From positions 1-64,000 of the forward strand of contig CAJQUW010006411.1 in the NCBI GenBank assembly GCA_907163375.1: a stretch of DNA of 64,000 bases, given 5' to 3'. How positions within the stretch are numbered: position 1 is the first letter of the stretch; each line of letters starts with the position of its first letter. The translations under genes were made by a program, and so were the position numbers. This stretch comes from Prostheceraeus crozeri. Taxonomy: Eukaryota; Platyhelminthes; Polycladida; Euryleptidae. The notes beneath the pieces were generated by a model. That model saw only the letters and a list, made by a program, of their open reading frames with translations, was not told the origin of the DNA and made no database searches. Below are positions 1 through 12,200 of this stretch, piece by piece.

Positions 1-367
1 CCTAAAGTTTCATCGCATCGTGTTGCATTTTCGCAACATAGCATTCATGGTACTAGATTTACACATATATCCTCCAAATTTACATTTCTATGACCTGCGA
101 TCTTCTGAATTGTGATGATTCAAATAATTTGGGCCTCTTTACAGGTCCGTCGTTTGCTTTGATTTCCCACAATGCTTGTAAATGTGAAATTTCAATTAAA
201 TTAGTTAATTAGTTTTTATTCATTTCATATATTTTCATGCAGATACCTACAGCAAGCATGTCGGAAGCTGAAAATTACAGGTTATCTTATCAAAATATCT
301 ACAAACAAAATCCACACGGCGCTGAATAATGAAACTTTAGTTGTACTTGATTATGATCAAATTTAGG

Positions 368-427
368 TTTGTTGCACTTTCGCAACAGTATGCAAAATGC
401 ACTATGTTGCATTTTCGCAACAAACCG
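368..427. repeat. subterminal palindrome pair, left end of piggyBac-like element
   Basis: Two 18-bp palindromes lie at 370-387 and 405-422 (TGTTGC, six-base spacer, GCAACA). A third copy is at 21-38. The 60-bp block is an imperfect inverted copy of 3380-3440. Such repeated short palindromes probably act, or once acted, as transposase binding sites; this role is inferred from position and symmetry only. Confidence 0.75.
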
Positions 428-750
428 TAATTTGAATTTTGTGCCTCATTAAAGCTTTCACATTGAAAGTAAGTTACAGTCTAATGACTCATTTATCGCT
501 TGTCTAGGTCTAGTGCATTGGACGAGATATTTCCAACATCGTCATAAGCAGCTATCTATGCGTAAACTCCTCGTTTACCATTTTTTTTTAATCACGTGAC
601 ATGCGTCGGCAAAATACGCGAACAAATAAGAGCTATATTATTATGAGCATTGACTTCTTCCTACCAGAGAACTTAGCAATGCCGCTGGAGATCGGTGATT
701 CGTGTGTAGTGTATTGAGGTGGTGCTTGGTGGCCAGCAAATATACTGAAA

Positions 751-2867
751 GTGAATCTACGATCTTATCACGTTACATTCCAAGGATTGGGAGCAGAATG
801 GAACAAAACTTATCCTCGTCATCATGTCAGAAGAAAAGCCGCCGAGTCGGTTTCTATTCAGGAGATCGCAACAATGTCAACGACAGGAGATTTACCTGAA
901 ATTTCGGAAGCAAAAACTGATTTTGTTATTCAAGCTACGACTGAAAGTAGGCCTAATAATTGTGACAACAGCTTAGAAGAATACGATGTTGTTTCCAATG
1001 CAGATCAACCATCGTCAACGACTCAAATCAATGTCGCACTCATCAGTGATTCTGAAAACACAGGTGATACTTCTTCTGCACCAAACTCAGGTGATACCCC
1101 AGCCACAACGTACTTATTTTCACCTCGTAAGTCTCAACGCCAACAAAACATGAGATTCTACGGCGAAGTGAGTGACGTATCTTCAAATACTGATTACTCG
1201 GATAGTGATGATAACGACAATGATGAAATCGATGAAAGTATGGACGAGCTGGACGGAAGTAGTGATATTGAGGTAGAACAGAATATAGATGGTCAACGCA
1301 GATGGTCCACGAGAACACCACTATTTAGTGATACCGAATGGAAAATGGTGAGAGAGACTGCAAATCAAATTCGATCACCTTTGCAGTATATTACTGACTA
1401 CCTAACAGATGAGTTTCTGGAGACTGTTATAGGATCTACAAATCTCAAGTCTCGGCAAATCAATCCAAATTCAAATTTTTTTATTGGTGAGAATGATTTG
1501 ATATTGTTTATAGCTGTGACCTATACTACATGTCTTTGTTTGGGGTTACGAACGTTAGACGCTGCTGGAAAAATAATTCCAGGCTGAGTCAGGTAGCTGA
1601 TAATATAACTGTAAATCGCTATGAAGAACTAAAACGATACATAAGCTTTGCTGACAGCACTCAGGAACACAATTCAAAAATATTCAAGTTTGAATATCTT
1701 GTTAACCATTTCCGCGAGGTAGCCATCAAAATACCCAGAGGAGAGTGTTTTTCTGTTGATGAACAAATAATTCCATCAAAAAACTAAAAAAGTAACTTCG
1801 TCAGTACAATCCGCAAAAACCCAAAAAACGGGGCTATAAAATGTTCATGATGTGTGGTGAAGGAGGTATTGTTTCAAATCTAGAGTTTTACGCTGGGAAG
1901 CGGGAGGAAATTCGGTCGTTACCACATATGCAGAATTTATTGAAATCCGGTCAGGTCGTTGTACGCTTGTGCGAGGTACTTGAGGATCACAAGAATTACA
2001 AAGTATTTTTTTGACAACTGGTTTTCCTCTATCGATTTGCTTGTGTTTCTTGCCAAACGAGGGATATTGTCGCTTAGCACACTTCAGATTCGTAGAGAGA
2101 AGGGTCTTCTGTTTCCTGATGATAGGTCGATGAAACTGCAAGGTGGACGCGGCATGTCGGTCTCTAAATGTACTGTTGTTGATGGAATAGATTGTAAGTG
2201 ACAGCAGTCAAATGGTTAGATAATCGAAGTGTCACTTTGGCTTCTACGTTGTCGGGTCAGAGCCCAAATCAGATGTGGAACGCTTTGATCGTCTAAGCAA
2301 AAAAAAAGATTTCAGGTAGAGGTCCCTTGTTGTGTTCAGACATACAACAAGCACATGGGGTTTGTTGATTCAATTGACAGTTACTTAGCCAGATTTCGGA
2401 TAAAAGTAAATTGCGGAAAGCGACATTATCTAAAGATTTTTTTTCAAATTTTAGACCTCTTTGTAGTGAATAGTTGGCTACTATATAGAAGAGATTGCCA
2501 AGACATCTCAATGCCGAAAAAGCAGTGGCTGACCTTATGGGATTTTAAGGCGGCCATCGCTCAAGAACTCGTACAGAAATCCAAATCAAGTCGATCTCCT
2601 CTGATACACAAAAGCGACGTTCATCCTCCCCTCCAAAATCTAATACAACAAAAACGTCACAAAGGCCCCACATGCAAAATGCCACGTGTTGAATTACGTC
2701 TTGATGGTCGAGATCATTTGCCTTTTGTGCAGGATAACAGGGGTCGTTGTAAGATGCCCGGATGTTCAGGAATCGTGAACACCATGTGCCGGACATGTGA
2801 AGTGAATTTGTGCATCGGAAAAACAGAAACTGTTTCGTTGAATTCCACACGAAATAATCCGCTATGA
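751..2867 (+). pseudogene. piggyBac-type transposase, frameshifted
   Basis: This is a DDE transposase of the piggyBac family (DDE_Tnp_1_7), which cuts and pastes its own transposon at TTAA. The N-terminal part (751-1500) is acidic and Ser/Asp-rich, as is usual. The segment QYITDYLTDEF leads into the domain. The frame changes near 1525, and ADNITVNRYEELKRYISF and then FSVDEQIIPSK follow in the next frame (1600-1785), which match the region around the first catalytic aspartate. The middle (1790-2400) has stops in all frames. The C-terminal cysteine-rich finger is recognisable at 2735-2820 (RCKMPGC, then MCRTCEVNLC). The true start may be the ATG at 751 or an internal one near 874. There is no intact copy here, so it cannot move by itself. 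Confidence 0.85.
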
Positions 2868-3236
2868 GATACTCGTATGTTATTCAATTTTGTAATCATG
2901 CTTGAAATTATGAGTTCTTGTAATTTTTGCTAAGCAAAATGTTCTGTAACTTCTGGCTTTGTGTTTTCCAAAATTTCATATTGGGGAAAAAGAGTTGGCA
3001 TATAAACCAATGAAAGTGTACACCACGATTATGATAAATAATCATACGTTATCTCTGTTTATCGTTCAAATATACTTGCAGATAGGCTAGGTTGTATTTC
3101 AAGTTCAGATTTGAAATTTAAGAGAATCACAAATATTTCATTATATATTCTATACATGTATATATTTACATATAATTGTAAATATATCAGACCACAAATT
3201 TTCATCGCAACATCTTCACAGCTGTAAAACTAGGTT

Positions 3237-3440
3237 AGTTGCAAAAACGCAACATACCGTAAATTTGAAAATTCAAATCCGAATTAAGACAATCTACCTT
3301 TCATATTGAATTTATAAGAAAACCCTTTCATCAAACATTAAAAATAAAACATTACTTCATCCAAAAAATGTATATTTAACTTTGTTGCGAAAATGCAACA
3401 GAGTGCGGTTTTGCATAGTGTTGCGATAATGCAACAAACT
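3237..3440. repeat. subterminal palindromes, right end of piggyBac-like element
   Basis: Palindromes of the same TGTTGC/GCAACA type lie at 3237-3254 (degenerate), 3383-3400 and 3419-3436. The block 3380-3440 mirrors 368-427, including the spacer between the two palindromes. A short stretch after the 3237 copy (ACCGTAAATTTGAA) also matches, in direct orientation, the stretch after the left block near 424. Confidence 0.75.
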
Positions 3441-4143
3441 GATATCTATGGTATGCACACATATTTTCGAAAAAGTAAATTTTGTTTGTGCATTAGTAAG
3501 TGTGCAATGATTCAATGACGTTTGAAATTTATCAATATTTTTGTTATTTCTTATCTCATGCAGTTTAGGGTTGATGTTGCTTGGCTAGTGGGGAGGAAAC
3601 ACAAAATTCCGATTTCAATCCGGAAGGCCTTTTTGACCACCACAGGTAGTCTTTTTCAACAGAATGACATGTAGACACTGTGTGACTTCAATTCATGCTC
3701 AATTATAGAAGGACATGCTGGACCGTGACACCATGAAATTCACTTAACAATCTGGAACAATGACTTATCAACATCAAAAGAATAGATCTGATTAACAGGA
3801 ACGAGGACAGTCATACAAATGACATGGAATAACATAAAAAAATGATAAACAGATCGATATGTTTGAACAATACTGAAAGGATTTAGAATATAGGTATAAA
3901 CGGCAGAACATATGGATATGTTGATTGAAAAAAATTATCTGTATATAAGTACTGATAGCGAAAAAAGGCAATGCAAGAAAACAAAAGAATAAGAAAAATA
4001 ATTCATTAATTATTAACAACAAAAAATAAAATTGAAATAATATTTAATATAAGGGAGAAATAAATGCAAAATAGAAGGATGATGAAAAAACATAAATAAC
4101 GTGGAAAAACAAACAAATATAATGTATACACTGTACATTCAAA
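3441..4143. other. no gene seen
   Basis: AT-rich sequence with only short chance frames. No repeat partner was noticed elsewhere in the window. Confidence 0.6.
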
Positions 4144-4570
4144 TTAAAACCAAATGCATAATAAGTCACTGTATACAGTCATTCCACACAGAAATTTGGC
4201 CAAATTGACACGATTCTTGCTACCGGGTTTTCTGGTCCATATGGCGTGTTTTCTGTCCACCGTGGTCATATTCGTAAAATCCATCTCGTGAATTTTCACG
4301 GTTTTGTGCTCGGCTATCTTCGACCTGTCGGTGTTAAAATATCTCACTGCTCGCCGATGTTCTTGAGGTTTCACCCGTACAGGTCCGGGAGTAATCATCA
4401 CACCTGATTGAGTTGACCCATCCCGACTTCAGTGCTGGTGCAGGCATCTTTTCGCTTAACTGTAAGCACAAAGCATTGATTGACTTCAAAGCGACCGACG
4501 GTCACACCAGCTTTTCTTAGGATGGACGATAGACGGTTTGAGATTCCAGGGACGTCATTGTCGCCCACAG
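4144..4570 (-). mobile_element. Penelope-like element relic, GIY-YIG end
   Basis: The minus strand encodes a piece of the linker and GIY-YIG endonuclease region found at the C-terminus of Penelope-like retroelements. PALKSGWVNSIRC resembles the 'LKSGVVYxIxC' start of the nuclease. QEHRRAVRYFNTDRSKIAEH and the following HEMDF match the R..EHRRA...S.vAEH...H.mdf core. The reverse transcriptase domain is not present. It is a short, broken relic with several breaks. Confidence 0.65.
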
Positions 4571-5154
4571 AACCTCCCTCTCACCATCTGTGTTTGCAAC
4601 ATCAGCAAGTTGGGCTCCCCACATGGAAAGCACAGAAGAAGAAGCCCCATTATCTCAACTGTTTGATGTTGCATGAAATTTAGAAAAAATCTCGATTTTC
4701 AAAGTGCTCTATATCAACGGGGATTATTCTTATGCTGCCATCAACCAAAGGTGACAGAAATTGGGTTGCTTTTCAGAAAGGCAAAAATTCACAAAAATGA
4801 GCAATATCAGGACACGTCTAGGGTTGGGCTATAGGACCCTCGGGTAAAAAGGCCAAATGTTTTTATCCTATTCCATAGCGATGGAGCGGGGGCGGTGAAG
4901 AGTGAATACAGAGCGCTTAGCGTGGCTTACGGGAGATGAGAGAGCTCCCATTGTTAAGTCTTGATGTATGAGGCGAAGTTTGTCTAAAGGCGGATTACAT
5001 ACGTATTTATAACACAACGATTACATCTTTATGGCATTCGAGGATGAACAGGATCTGTTTACTTGTTGGAATCGAAAAGGCAAAGGTTGATGTACAAGAT
5101 TTGTTTACATGTGGGGATCGGAAAAAGCATACTGTACTTATTGATGGGATGAAT
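4571..5154. other. no gene seen
   Basis: No recognisable coding or RNA feature. The frames at 5007-5262 are short and run into the end of the next transposon. Confidence 0.5.
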
Positions 5155-5186
5155 TTAACCCTTTCGCTGCTGATGGTAAGTATACT
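5155..5186 (+). repeat. left terminal inverted repeat of piggyBac-like element
   Basis: TTAA at 5155-5158, then CCCTTTCGCTGCTGATGG and GTAAGTATAC. It matches the inverse complement of 14459-14477 over the first 15 element bases. ATGGTAAGT also recurs near the right end. Confidence 0.75.
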
Positions 5187-7475
5187 AGCCATGGGTGCAT
5201 TCTCTCCTTTGCTACGTCAGTTTTATCATTCATTCTCTCCAGTGCTTTATGCTTCTCTGTAAAATCCACCGACAGGGCAATGACAGTTACAATCAACAAA
5301 CATGTGTTTTGGTCCCACTTACAATGCAGCTCATTAACGGCGTGGGGTTAACAAGAAGCTGTTTATACTAGAGATAAGAAATTTGACACCGAAGTCTATT
5401 GGAATATCGGAAGACAAGTGTGGATGTCATCCTCTCAAATTTTTGTCACTGAATTATAAGTCTCAAACTTATCACAATCTCTAAACCAACATTAGGATTA
5501 GCAAGGGGCTTGCAAATATGTCAAACGCAGCCCATCTAGAAGTTCGGGTTTTAGCCCTTCTTCTATGCGTCCGGATTGAGATTCAGAATAGAATTTTGAA
5601 GTCTGGCTGCACTTCTATTTTATTTTCTCACGTTTTGTATCCATATTTTTCATTGTGTAAAGCGATAGGCGTACATTGCGTAGATAGATAAGGCTTATAT
5701 AACAAGTATATAAGTCAAGAAGGGGGCTTGAATGATAAAGGTCAGAATATTAATTACAGATAGTTGAATTTTCATATTAATATAGGCTACTCGGTGTGAA
5801 TGGAGCCATGATATAGTGCTTCACGACGATAATATGCATGTTATTGACTTGTTATGTGCATAAACTTGGGCAATGTATGTTTATGTTAGAATTAGTTAGC
5901 GGTCTGAAAGAGACTACGACTTAATTTGAAATTAACGAAGGAGCTGCATGTTTGTGAAAAATTCGCTCGTGGTTCTTCTAATTGAAAATACTTTAATGAA
6001 TAAAAATCTTCTATTCATTAAAAGTCAATTATAAAGGCACTTTTAGTCATTTGAAATTTATGCATTCTTCCGAGCTGATGTGTGATTTATTCAACTTTTT
6101 CATATGAAAGCCGTCAATACTTTTTGCGATGCTAGAGCCAATAGACTGATCTCTCGTTGAGTAGTCAATTGAGTTCGTGCTGGATGATTGAATTTGGCTA
6201 TTTGAATTTACGAATTATTACTACTGAATGAATGAGCGACGGTATAACAGCGAACTGACAGATTATCAGTGGTCTGTATGATTGTGCCAGCGTTGAATAT
6301 GTTTAATCTTCTTCCGGTTAAATTTCTAGTTAATTAATAGGACAGGCAAATGAGCTCGTCTTAGCTGTAGGCCTAATGTAAAATGCTTTGTGGCATGCTC
6401 TTGTCTTTATGGCTCTGTTTGCTGTTTAAAATTGTATGTCAATAAAAAATTTTGATTAGTTTGCGTTTTATGAAATTGTATTTCGCAAATCTAATATTGC
6501 AACAATTTATACAGGATCCATGTCACTTTCTTTAGAATGTTATGAAATTTTCATCACAAGTGTGTATTTGATAAGTAATACACAGAAGAGCGTGGTATTC
6601 GATAAATTGTCTCAGTATATTTATTAATCTAAACAGTACAGCAGCAACAACACTGTTCGCAAACGTTTTTGTCTCCTTGGCCTTCGTACAAAAACTTCGG
6701 ATGTCGGAGGTGAATCGAAATTTTTATGAATTTGATAATTAGCAACTAATTTATACATTTCTATCATGAGAAAATACACCGTATAAGTTCATTTCCCATT
6801 GATTTGAGTTTAGTGATGTAATTCAAAATTTTTCAATGATATTATTCAATTCTTCATTATTATAAATACCATCATCAAGGTAATTTCAGAAATATTGTTC
6901 CGAAAAGTTGGACAGTGATAGTTGCATGTGAGTCAACGTTAAGAATCAAATTTATTTTGAACATTGTGTTTACTGACGTAAATTGTTGCATGATGCATTG
7001 CGCTTTGGTTAGATAGGCTTACTTGTGTTCTCTGATGGATATTACTTAAAATTTTATGAAGGCGTGAGTTATTGATAATAAAGTCCTTTCCCATGATTTT
7101 TTTGATTCACAAACAGTGCTGTTGTGCACACTGCAAGTATATTCACGTGACATAATACAGAAGAAACACTATCATTCAAACTAAGTATGTTTCATCCATC
7201 AGTATATCTCAACCCACACCATTTATATTTCACATCACTGATGATGCTGTAATTTTGTGTTTATCAAAGTAAGTAAATTGCCTCCCCAATCCTGCCTTTG
7301 GTTTACTGCGTGACCAAAGCAGATTTAATTCAAAATAAAAGCAATTAAAATTTTCCATGAAATGAATGCTTGGAAAATACGCAAACATGCAAAACTTGCA
7401 CTGCAAGCAAGAAATCATCGTGAGTAAAAAGGTAGAATGCAAAGCTCATGGCTAAATTGCATTAAAAATCTTTAG
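5187..7475. other. non-coding interior of the piggyBac-like element
   Basis: AT-rich and without a supported gene. AATAAA-type signals occur, but no coding frame ends near them. Confidence 0.5.
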
Positions 7476-8280
7476 TCACCATTCACCAATGTCGCTAATC
7501 ATCCACAATGAAATTGTTCGAAGCAAGGAGAGGAACATAAACCTGGATCTCCAGGGCACTTTGATGCAAATGTATGAAGAGCGCTTACTTTTTCCATTGG
7601 TGTAACACACACGACAACGTTTCGTAGGACATTGATTGTTTCCTCTTGGCTCAATCTTAGAAGGAAAATGCTGGCCAGTTCGCTTACCAAGATGAAAGGT
7701 CGAGTTGAGACTTTCTGCTCCAGTAAGAAATTTTGAAGCACATATCAAATATTGTTCTAACAACAGTTTTCCACCGTAATTTCGGTAGATAATGAATGCA
7801 TTCAGGCACAGTCGTTGAATAAGGTGAACTCCAACTTTGAGAAACCACCTGTAACTTTTCCTAGTGGCATCATATGAGTGTAGATTTTGATCATCCCTGT
7901 CACACCTCCCATACTCATATTATAGTCCACCATACTGACACTCTTACAGATATCCTCTCACCTCCTCGCACAATTCTTTCCGTCGAGTGAAGGGTTGCCT
8001 TGTTAAAAGTGTCGATCATGTACACTGTTTTTACTCCACTATACTTTTTGTCACAGAATTTTGAAACGATCAAGTTTCATTCGTGGCAAACTTCGTTTCT
8101 TTATCCGCTGTGAAGCTATTTGCAAGATCTTGAGGAACACCGCGGTTTGGACGAATTGTTCCCGTGAAGTGAGTTCGGCGAGAAAGCAGATAAGAAGCCA
8201 GCCGCACGCTTGCAAACAATTATCAGCGAAAATGCGATACCCGAGGTCAAGGTATTCTTCCGACAAATGCACCACTATCC
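7476..8280 (-). pseudogene. piggyBac-type (PGBD4-like) transposase relic
   Basis: Reading the minus strand from 8280 down, the pieces in order are EEYLDLGYRIFADN, then SLPRMKLDRFKIL, CDKKYSGVKTVYMIDTFN, a DYNMSMGGVDRDDQ-like segment near 7910-7925, and a tail with CRVCYTNGK and CPGDPGLCSSPCFEQFH. These correspond to the second half of a piggyBac DDE domain with its CxxC...CxxC finger. The pieces lie in different frames, so the gene is dead, and the N-terminal half was not found. It is more PGBD4-like than the copy at 751-2867, so the two piggyBac elements are from separate lineages. Confidence 0.8.
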
Positions 8281-8501
8281 GTTCGGAGAGGCTGAGAGCT
8301 GTTGCGTATGAGCAAAACGATCATGCTCAGTTTTCATGGAATGGAAGTCAAAGTTGAGGATACTTGCATATCCAGGTGCATGTACATATCAATATATTAA
8401 TACACAGTTACGTGCGGTGCTACTTATTGATAGGCATGTGATATGCAGACACAGAATTTGATATTTTCTAAATGTCCATGCGTTCAAAGTTAGACCTTGT
8501 C

Positions 8502-9294
8502 TTGCACGCTATGGCATGTATCATATTCGATATTGAAAATGGCGCTAACACGTAACGCGAATATTCACGAAATTACCTAAAATTGAAATCCATCCTCCTT
8601 GACTTTTTAAAGAAGTCATCAAATGACATTATGATAGAAAAAGCCTTCCTACATCATTCCTTGCACGCTATGGCATGTATCATATTCGATATTGAAAATG
8701 GCGCTAACACGTAACGCGAATATTCACGAAATTACCTAAAATTGAAATCCATCCTCCTTGACTTTTTAAAGAAGTCATCAAATGACATTATGATAGAAAA
8801 AGCCTTCCTACATCATTCCTTGCACGCTATGGCATGTATCATATTCGATATTGAAAATGGCGCTAACACGTAACGCGAATATTCACGAAATTACCTAAAA
8901 TTGAAATCCATCATCCTTGACTTTTTAAAGAAGTCATCAAATGACATTATGATAGAAAAGCCTTCCTACATCATTCCTTGCACGCTATGGCATGTATCAT
9001 ATTCGATATTGAAAATGGCGCTAACACGTAACGCGAATATTCACGAAATTACCTAAAATTGAAATCCATCATCCTTGACTTTTTAAAGAAGTCATCAAAT
9101 GACATTATGATAGAAAAAGCCTTCCTACATCATTCCTTGCACGCTATGGCATGTATCATATTCGATATTGAAAATGGCGCTAACACGTAACGCGAATATT
9201 CACGAAATTATCTAAAATTGAAATCCATCCTCCTTGACTTTTTAACGAAGTCATCAAATGACATTATGATAGAAAAAGCCTTCCTACATCATTC
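8502..9294. repeat. tandem array, 5 copies of a 158-159-bp unit
   Basis: Each unit begins TTGCACGCTATGGCATGTAT. Starts are at 8502, 8661, 8820, 8978 and 9137. The copies differ at only a few bases (for example CATCCTCC versus CATCATCC, and one lost A), so the array expanded recently or is homogenised. It has no coding frame. It sits just upstream of the transposase relic, inside the piggyBac-like element. Confidence 0.95.
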
Positions 9295-12200
9295 GAAGGT
9301 TACAAGTGAAGTTTTCTCAATGGACATTTAGACTTGGGTTTCAAAACCACTATGGAAAAATCGTCGTATCGACGAATGTACGCCTTTTCGTCTTTCAGCG
9401 TTTCGGTCTTCATTTGAACTTCATTTTGGGCATCGGTCGCCAGCTTCAACAAAATTTTTTATTCTGCCAGATCGGTAAACCAATTGACAGCATAAAATGT
9501 CCAAGACAGTTCTGCATCGTACATCAGACAACGCTTTGTTCTTTTCTGGTGATGGATGACCAATAATAACACATCGGACTGGCTCATGCAATGCATACAC
9601 ATGCACACAAGTCAGTCTGATGAGATCTGGGCTATCTGTATCATTTTCCCTAAGTGAGCGATGCGACAATTTCGCCGAATGTAGCCACTATATAATTTCA
9701 CAGGCTTTTGTATAGGAGCTGTGCGAGAAGACAGCGTGCACAGACTGCGAGTTGGTCAATGCAAAAAGATAGCACCAGTGAATGCGGCGATGCCTCACCG
9801 TTGTTAAAGCTCTTTAGATGTCATCTCCCTCAATGAAATGACTTTCTATTGGATTTTATGCGATATTCTGAGCCAAACTGTCCTCAATCTTGGGAGGGAT
9901 AAAAATGGTTAATTTTCAGAATATAAGTGAGGTCGCATGCACCGCATCCGCACGCCACTGTAAATACATTAAATGCAACCAACACATTGCTCTTGTTGTC
10001 ATATTATGACACACTGCAGACCTCATCCTCTATCTTTATCTCTTTTCCGATATAAAATTTGGTGACTTTTTGCAGTTGTGTACAATTGATAAACATTTGA
10101 AAACATGCTGTCTGTCGCACATTGTGATGGAGAAATAAGAGAGTTTCCATCAAAAGTGGACGTCCGGAAGCTGTCGCAGAGGACGAAGTGCCACCTAATA
10201 TCTTCGTCGCTGCACACAAAATATTTTCTGCCTCATTTATGAAAACCTTTGAATACCGGTATTTGTTTATTCTGATTTGAGGTGACCAGCAAATCGGATT
10301 AGTATCCGGCTTAATCAATATTGATCAGACATCGCACCGGTTTTGAATTTCAAGAAGGACAGTCAGAGTTGCTAATCACAGTACTTTCACCACTGCTAGG
10401 TTCAGATTGCACTTCATGAATGGAATTGACATTTGTTGTACATAAATGATCATATCACATTACACATGCCACCTAAAAGTCAGTTTCGAAAATGCATGTC
10501 CGTGCTGGTCCTTTAATAACACAGAGCATCGGATTTCGATGTTCAAAATTATCAGGGGCTGAATAAATTTGAATGCAACTTGAATGTAACTATACTCGTG
10601 CCTCTTTCGTTTCATTAGATTGTTGACTTTTTGCCAATCAATCGCACAGCATAAGTTTTTTTTTAAATAAGTGCAGTAAATAAATGATTAACTCAAAAAG
10701 CTTAATGTTTCAAAAAATCATATTTTAAAGTTTAGAGGATGTTTAATAGTTGATTGTAATTTCAAAATGTACTGTAGTTTTCTTTAAAAATTGTTTATCA
10801 GAATAAGGTTATCCTATATGAGGCTGAAAGAATGTGACTGAAATTCAAAGAAACGAAAAATATCAGGATTTTTAACTTCTTCAGTCAATCTCTTCAACAA
10901 ATACTCCATCATTGAAACACTACTAATTTAATTGAAGATGAAATAAAGACAAGTAATTGCGAACTATGTAATCCAAAATAAATCACAATTTAATGAATGT
11001 GTTACATTTATGTTATAGCAGAACAATGACATCATTGTCACATGGTTAGTCCTATTAACTCTCTGAAATTAGTAACCGAAATTGTCCGGGACTGTTCTCG
11101 GGAATACAGTAAGGCTATGAAACTTTCAAAATCCTACTGTCTCCATCGATTCCGCAAGCTACTTTTTGAATTACGTTTGTTATTTGAAGTAGCACTGTCA
11201 TAAATGAAATTCAATGTCATTATTATTTAAAATCATTTTTCATTGTGTTGTGTATGACTATGTGAATGACTGTGTGTGACAATCTCTTCATCTGAGACAG
11301 TCCACAGTTAGTGGAGGATTCCCATTTTCTTTGTGACTGCTGTCGGTCTGTAATGTGCTATCTTGCCATCAGTGTAGCTGTCAGACATTGTGACTGTTCG
11401 TTCATTACATCGATGGATGCGAGCCAACAAAGTTGTTTTCCTCTTCTCGCATCAAAATACAACACATTGACTAAGGCTTATTCCACTCTTGAAATTTACT
11501 CTTTTTCTCTTTATTATGAAGACAAAGTTCAGGTCTAGGTGGCCTGCGGTCGTAGGTTCGAATCCCAACAGTCGCACATCTTTTCCATGACAGTTTGATC
11601 TATCGTTTATTTTATTTCATTCTTATTGTTAATATTGCAAATGATAATCATAATTATGTAATACACATAGGATCGGACTCTATTTTATAATATCGATATC
11701 ATGAATCGTGACATTGATTTTATAGTCTTATATTTAAGATCATAATTCATCAATATGCACAATATTGATGAAAATGCTTCCACTGATTTTCAGATTCACG
11801 AATAGCTGACTTTAAATTTATCACTTTTAATCCGCTACGCTTTCTAGTTTTCTACTTCTTATTCTTTATTTTACTACAACTAGCATCAGTCAGTCGCACG
11901 TATTTATCAAACTGGCAAATGTATATACAGTCAACAAGTTCGTCTCGTTCACAGGCTCACAGGTATGTGGTATCGCTTCTCTCTCGACCAGGTTAGCTTT
12001 CCCATTTCAGCTAGGAATAAGCGGGCCATTGCAAAGTACAGCATCGTTGAACGAGTTAATCATTTCGCACATGGACAGTTTTACATGGAACAGAGAGGGC
12101 ATGCCTCCAGGGAGCGTAATTTTCATGTGATGACGTCATCCGGAGAATTTTCAATGCTACTCACTCAGACCGTGATCACGCGACCTAATCAACCTTTACG

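Larger units (their letters stand above)
1..3440 (+). mobile_element. piggyBac-like DNA transposon, decayed
   Basis: The body is a broken piggyBac-type transposase gene (about 751-2867). It is bracketed by matching end regions: bases 368-427 are an imperfect inverted copy of 3380-3440. Each end also carries 18-bp palindromes of the form TGTTGC-N6-GCAACA. I could not fix the outermost ends or a TTAA target duplication, so the left end may lie at or before base 1. The family assignment rests on the transposase; the extent rests on the repeats. Confidence 0.75.

Noticed and set aside
11525-11575. Possible tRNA or tRNA-derived SINE (GGTTCGAATCC box)
   Set aside because: Only the T-arm-like box is present. 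No acceptor stem, D-arm or A box could be paired around it.
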